Assembly (NCBI RefSeq): GCF_003589595.1
Contig: NW_020656077.1
Coordinates: forward strand, 2,830,810 to 2,894,809
Reading direction: 5' to 3'
DNA: 64,000 nt
Origin: Hyposmocoma kahamanoa
Lineage: Eukaryota > Arthropoda > Insecta > Lepidoptera > Cosmopterigidae
Both the position numbers and the translations under genes were made by a program. Position 1 is the stretch's first letter, and each line of letters begins with the position of its first letter. Of the stretch, positions 12,201-18,200 are shown piece after piece. Below the pieces are notes generated by a model, which was given only the letters and a program-made list of their open reading frames with translations, was not told where the DNA came from and searched no databases.

Positions 12201-15200
12201 ATCTCTCCAGAATTTTGTGGTTTGTGTGAATATAAGTTGTAAATGGCAATTCTTGATCACACGACAAAGAATCCTAACTACATAATCTTGACACTATTAT
12301 ACACAATATACGCGATGTTCTGAAATAAAATTGGTATTATTCCCAGAAGCAAAACTGGTCTTTTTTGAAGTACGAATACGTCCTTATGAATCTGATAATT
12401 AATCGATTTATATTTTATATCAATTAATGTAAAGCCCCGCGTTCAAAGATATGAAACGAACGTTTTTCCAACTCACCCACTACCTAAATTGCGTTACACA
12501 ACAACGGTGTGTGACATGGTCCTATTGTGGCATCATATGGTAAAGGGTAAATGTGATGTGGCAGAAACTGGAGCAGACTGTTGCGGACAACGCGCGACTG
12601 GAACGTGAACTGCAACAGTTGCGTCGAGCCCTGCAGGCTCGTCGTGCTGCGCCGCAGATGTCGCACGCCGCGCAACCTACCGCCCTCTTAGAGGATGGTG
12701 AGACAACGTTTTTTATTTATGAGTCAACAAATGGATAATCGCAAACTAACTGACTTTAATGCAAATCTGCGTATTCTCGTATGGTATTGTTAAAAGGCGT
12801 ATCTGCACTACGCCAAATTTTACAGGAGATGGATTTAACGTTATTACTTTGTTATTTCAATAACGCGCATACACTCATAGCCCCGCACTAGAGAAACGTA
12901 TCGCGAGTGCTATGGACACACACCTAGACAACTACAAATTCACCCAAACTCGCGAGAGAAATAAATGTAGGCGGTACAAATATTTCTCCCGGCCCCGGAA
13001 TCGAACCCGGGACCTCTGCTTGGCAGTCCAGCATGGTAACCGTTCGGCCACTGAGGTACTTAATGGCTAATATGGCTACTACTTTCATTTTTGCACAGTA
13101 AGCATTAATTTATGTTGTCTATAACAATAGATTACCGCGGATTCGATTTGGCCACTACGATATCCCCGACTATAAAACACTTCATGTTTCCAATTACCCT
13201 TAACATGCAGAATATTCAAATTTTCATATTTTGCCCCTTATGGCATGTTATATTATTGTGTGCTTTTTAAGTATCGTGGTAATGGTGGTTCTTATTGACG
13301 CATGCAGAGAAATAAAGTAAAGTCACCTAAGACTACATATTGCACGGAAGTGGTAAAGGGTCTTTAATTTTTCTTTGTCTTAATTTTTACCGTTCGCTTT
13401 ACTATCGTAGTATGAGCATGTTAATGAATGTGACATGTTATTCCCAGAAGTGACAAGAGTCCAGCAGCTGGTAACAACGCTGCAGCTGCAACGGCAAGAG
13501 TTGAGTCGTGCCGTGCGACATCTCACACACCAATCGCACACATTGCAGAGCACCCACGACTCTCAGTCAGGTAAAATAAAATAACTCGCGTCCATCCGTA
13601 ATAAGCTTCAAATTGTCTTATACCAATATATTCAAAAATTGTGTATTCTCAATACTTAGTCTTAGTGGACTTCCTTAGTTTTATTATTATTATTAAAACT
13701 TCATTAGTATATATATATATAAATGTTTAAATCGATACCTCCAATAAACACTACGCCAACTAAATTTTTGGAACTTCTCTGTTTTTATTTTGTTTTGGTT
13801 TTTTATTTATTTTGCCACAAAATTCGGCGAGCATAATATTAGTAAATAAATATGGCTGTTTACAAAAATAACAGAAAATGACCGATAAATATAGTTGGCG
13901 TAGTGTTCATTGGAGATATCGAAATGATTTCGACAAATAAGGTGAAAATATTTGACGTAAGCTTACCAATTGCAGGTAAACGTCGGCTAACGTCATCGTG
14001 GCAAGAAACTAACCTCGACACAGGTCTGACCATCGACCACGGCGAATCTCACTACGAGTATGAGCTGGCAAGTCAAGTGTTGCCACCCGGACACTACCAG
14101 TCCGTCGAGCCACTTTACGTCGATACGAGGGCCGGCAGCAATGACGTTACTTCGCCACTTAACAGCGAGGACATGCAGCATAGTGCTTTTGGTAAAACAT
14201 TGTGTAACTAGTAGTAACGGCCTACTGCTTTGTTTTTTTAAGCATACGCAGTCGTAGAGGGTTTGACTTTGACTGCTGTGAACGTTTTGAAGCATCTTAC
14301 AATAACTCGGCTGATACACCAGTGACGCCAAAACGTCAATGAAAATTTTCAGTTGAAATTAGGAAATAAATGTTAAGATATTTCTTCTGTTATTTGAATT
14401 TGGTTAAATAGTTGCGTTCTATGTTCAGTTATGTTCTTCTTTGACTTACGAGAATTGAATTTATATAAGGTGGAAATTCATGACATGTCACATCACTATA
14501 TAGGCTTGGCGTCTAGAGAACGACACTAGTTTTTGTCAGTGGCGGTAAGAAGGTTAAAGAATCACCATAATAAAACAGTTATGGACATGCGTGCCGCTTA
14601 CCACCACGCATTATTACGGTATTATAAAACGAAAAGAAATAATTTGATAAAAAAAGTGATCGTGTTTTTTTTATGTTTTCACAGGAAATCTATCTAATGT
14701 CGAGAAGCAAGAAATAAAGACAGTCCGCATTGTCAAGCGCGAAAGCGAACGACGACAGAGAGACAGAGAACGTTCTCTCCAGCCAATGTCAGATTGGCCT
14801 TCCAATAACCTTTCCTTGCAACCGATGTCTGATTGGTCGTCGAACAATACTACCACTAACCTTGACCAATTTCTTGAAGAGGAGCTTGGACAATCGTCTA
14901 ATTATGCACGGTCTTCGTCACTACCCCGAACAGATTTCAGCGAGTTCAAAGAATATTACTCCAGGCCATCTGACCGCGACCCACCAAATTACCTTCGTCT
15001 GGACAAAAACTTAGAACTCAGCCCCAAATTTCCGTCAAGCCCATCCCTGTCGAATTACGACTATTCCCGTGACCTATCCACTATGAGCAGCAGCTACCAT
15101 AAGAGCTACGACAACTCAGATCTTAGATCTGGTTACGATCGCACCATTTCTTTGTCTAATCAGTACTTGAGCAGTCCTAGCGACAGTGCTAAGACACTGA

Positions 15201-18200
15201 CTAATGATCCAATATCAAAGACAAGTAGCGTGATGAGCTTGACGCGCTGCCCCATGGAACTGTCGCCGATCTTTAAGAGTGAGGCTGCTAAGCAGATTAT
15301 TACGGAGATGTCTGAGCCGAAGAACGGGTCGTTGCATCGCCGACAAGTGCCCAAGGAGAAAAGGCGGCACTATACCGCTCCGCACCATCTCAGCGCTAAG
15401 ACGCTCAGCGAAATGCCTAAAGATGTTTACAATCATGACGTAAGTTTTGAATTTAAACTGAAAATCTTGTCACTAAAACAAATTAGTCCTTTAAAATTTC
15501 GTATTGGTATGGCGAATATTTAAATCAAATATCGTCATCTTACTTTCTCGAAATTGTACCATAAAAAACAAAGTTATCGAAATGCAAATATTGATTGTAT
15601 ATACAAATTTTGCAGGCTGATTTCACATTTCCTTCATATTCACACACTGGCTTTTACCTATTCTTAAAGTAATGCATGCAAATCGTGTTGATTTGGATGC
15701 ATTACTTTAAGAATAAGATATTGATAAGAAATTAAAAAAAAAAAAAATTGCTATCTGAATCACTTTTTATAAGATACGAGCTTGAGAAAGCAAGGCGTCG
15801 ATATGTCAGCCTTTAATAATGTGCGTCTTTTGCTAAGGTCACAAATTTCCATTTTGTAGAAGATGGGCCGTTCGCTTGATGATGCGGACATGGAGCGCGC
15901 GCTGCGGGCTGCGCCTGCGCCGGACGTGGTTCGCTCGGCGTTACCAACCACGCGCTACGCGGACTCCATTGACCAGCTGCTAGCTGCACCACAGAAAATT
16001 CTTATTCCCGAGCGGTACATCCCGGAGAAGGTCAGCTCTTTTGTTCATCTCTCTTCAGTCTTGATATTTGCAAATACAGGTCACCATGTTTTGCAATCCC
16101 TCTTTAACCTAGTTTATTATAATATTTGTGATAAAATTTTCTCTACATTAAAAAAATATTGATAGTAAGCTCAATCAACGATTTCCGAGCAGTGTCGGGG
16201 ACGTAACTAATAACCACACAACAGCAAGGCAGACGTTCACACCATTTCACACCTAGTGCGGGGCTATGTTGAGTGTGTGCGTTATTATTATTGTTTCACT
16301 AGAATGCGTACAATAACTTGCAATATACTATGTACAGCCTCCAGAATTGTCACCCGAAGAGCAACAGAAGCGCCAGGAGAAGGTGGAATCCATCAAGAAG
16401 ATGCTCTCAAGCTCGTCAGCGGACCCTAGCAAGGTAACCGTAACCAAGTGACGTCACCGTTCCCTAAACCAGACTTTTTGGGTATCGCCATCATTGCCAC
16501 CTCATTCCATCAAATACGAATTCATTTCCATTTGGTGTCCATAACTGTTGCTTTACAAAACTTATTTCTATTAATTTCCAAGTACTTCTCTTTTTCTCTT
16601 TATCATAGCATTATTAAAAGTCTTATAAAGTGGCCATGGTCACTAAAGTAAACGTAACTACCACAGATAACAATTTATTAAACTTTGTTCAATCGGAGAT
16701 TAACGTTTCGATTTTCAAAGTTGGTATACTTCGTTTAATATCTGTAGCTCTCGACAGTGTTTTTAAGTTTTTATATGAGAGAGACAGTGTCAATCGAAAC
16801 TACACAGCCACTAAACTGTCTACAGTGATCGGAATTGAGGAAGTTAATTTAACTGAACTATAGAACGATGTGGGCATTCCCATCTACAAATTTTCTCAGA
16901 ACTGATTATATTTGTCGAACAAGCTGTACGCCTAGTGGTAAGCGACACGCCTATCCGTAACAGTTGCAGTGCCACTCAGAGCTTTAAATCGCAAACATCT
17001 TATGGGCACTGCCACTACGACTGTCACCCTGAGACGTAAGTAGACAAGTCCCACGTGCCAGTAATTTCACCAGCACCCGAACCCATCTAAATCGGAACGC
17101 AGTAATGCTCACATTACTACTTGGCGGCAGAATTAGGTAAGGTGGCAGTATCTCCCTGGACGAACTCTTTCACAAGGAGCTCTACTGATACTAAAGTTGT
17201 AATTGTAGTTATTTTTCTTTTGATTCTTACGTATTTAAATACTTTATCCATTTAAAAAATTAAAACATGAGACAACCTGCATTTTGGAATATTTAGAAAA
17301 TAAACAGTAGAAAAAATATTTTTCACTTCTCATGCTCTTAAAGTTCGTATTTATGCTGGGTGTAGGCTGTATAAAATAGGATTTTATGCTCTAGTGCATA
17401 AAATAAAATCGTCGTTTAAGACTGAGGCAATGACGCCTGCGCTAACAGCCACGCACACTAGAACTATAAAACAAAGTTTTACTTTTGTTTTTTTAATCCG
17501 TATTATATTGCAAAATTAAAAAAGTAGGCAATAGTAATTGGAATAAGTTATAAGAAATTGAAATGCATAAAAAATAAAAGCTTGTAAAATATAACTGAGC
17601 ATTATGTAGTCCGACCTGAGTCACGTGTAGAAAAAAAGTAGTACATTCGCGGAAAGTTCTTATTTTTTCTTGGCAATATTTGCGTTACCGGTTATTTGTA
17701 ATATTGCTGTTTAATTTCCTCGCAATCGAAGTGAAAAGCAGAGTGTATAACTCGTTCATAAAACTCATTTTACCGTCGACTTAAGTATCCATATAGGATA
17801 TACTTGTCTCGGGTAAAATAACGCGTTCTATGCACTTGTTGTACAATCTACTATTTTACGCATTAGTATTGTAATACGAATACCAGATTTTTTTGGTCAT
17901 ATCACGAAATGAATATATCCGTACTAAGAAAACGTTCACACTTTAGGTAAATTAACTCCTTCAATTCCTTTCAATGGTATCGTTAGTGTCTATGCAGCTC
18001 GGCTTCAATGTTGAGTAGCAAACACCACATTAGTCGTAGACAGATATATTGGTGCTGTTCTAGATGTCTGTCATTGTCATTACACAGAAAAAAACTCTGT
18101 AAATTAAAAACACTGACGATAACTACAGTTAAGGAATTTGAAAAACTATGTTTGACTTTGAGGTGATTTCTATAAAGCTTCCTCATTAGTTTAGATAAGT

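Noticed and set aside
12975..13055. tRNA gene
   Set aside because: The A and B boxes belong to a SINE head that continues into a body shared with two other copies; the cloverleaf 3' acceptor is not present.
13903..13975. Upstream extension of exon 12 frame (MFIGDIEMIS)
   Set aside because: It is MITE and intron sequence ahead of a good CAATTGCAG acceptor in the correct phase.
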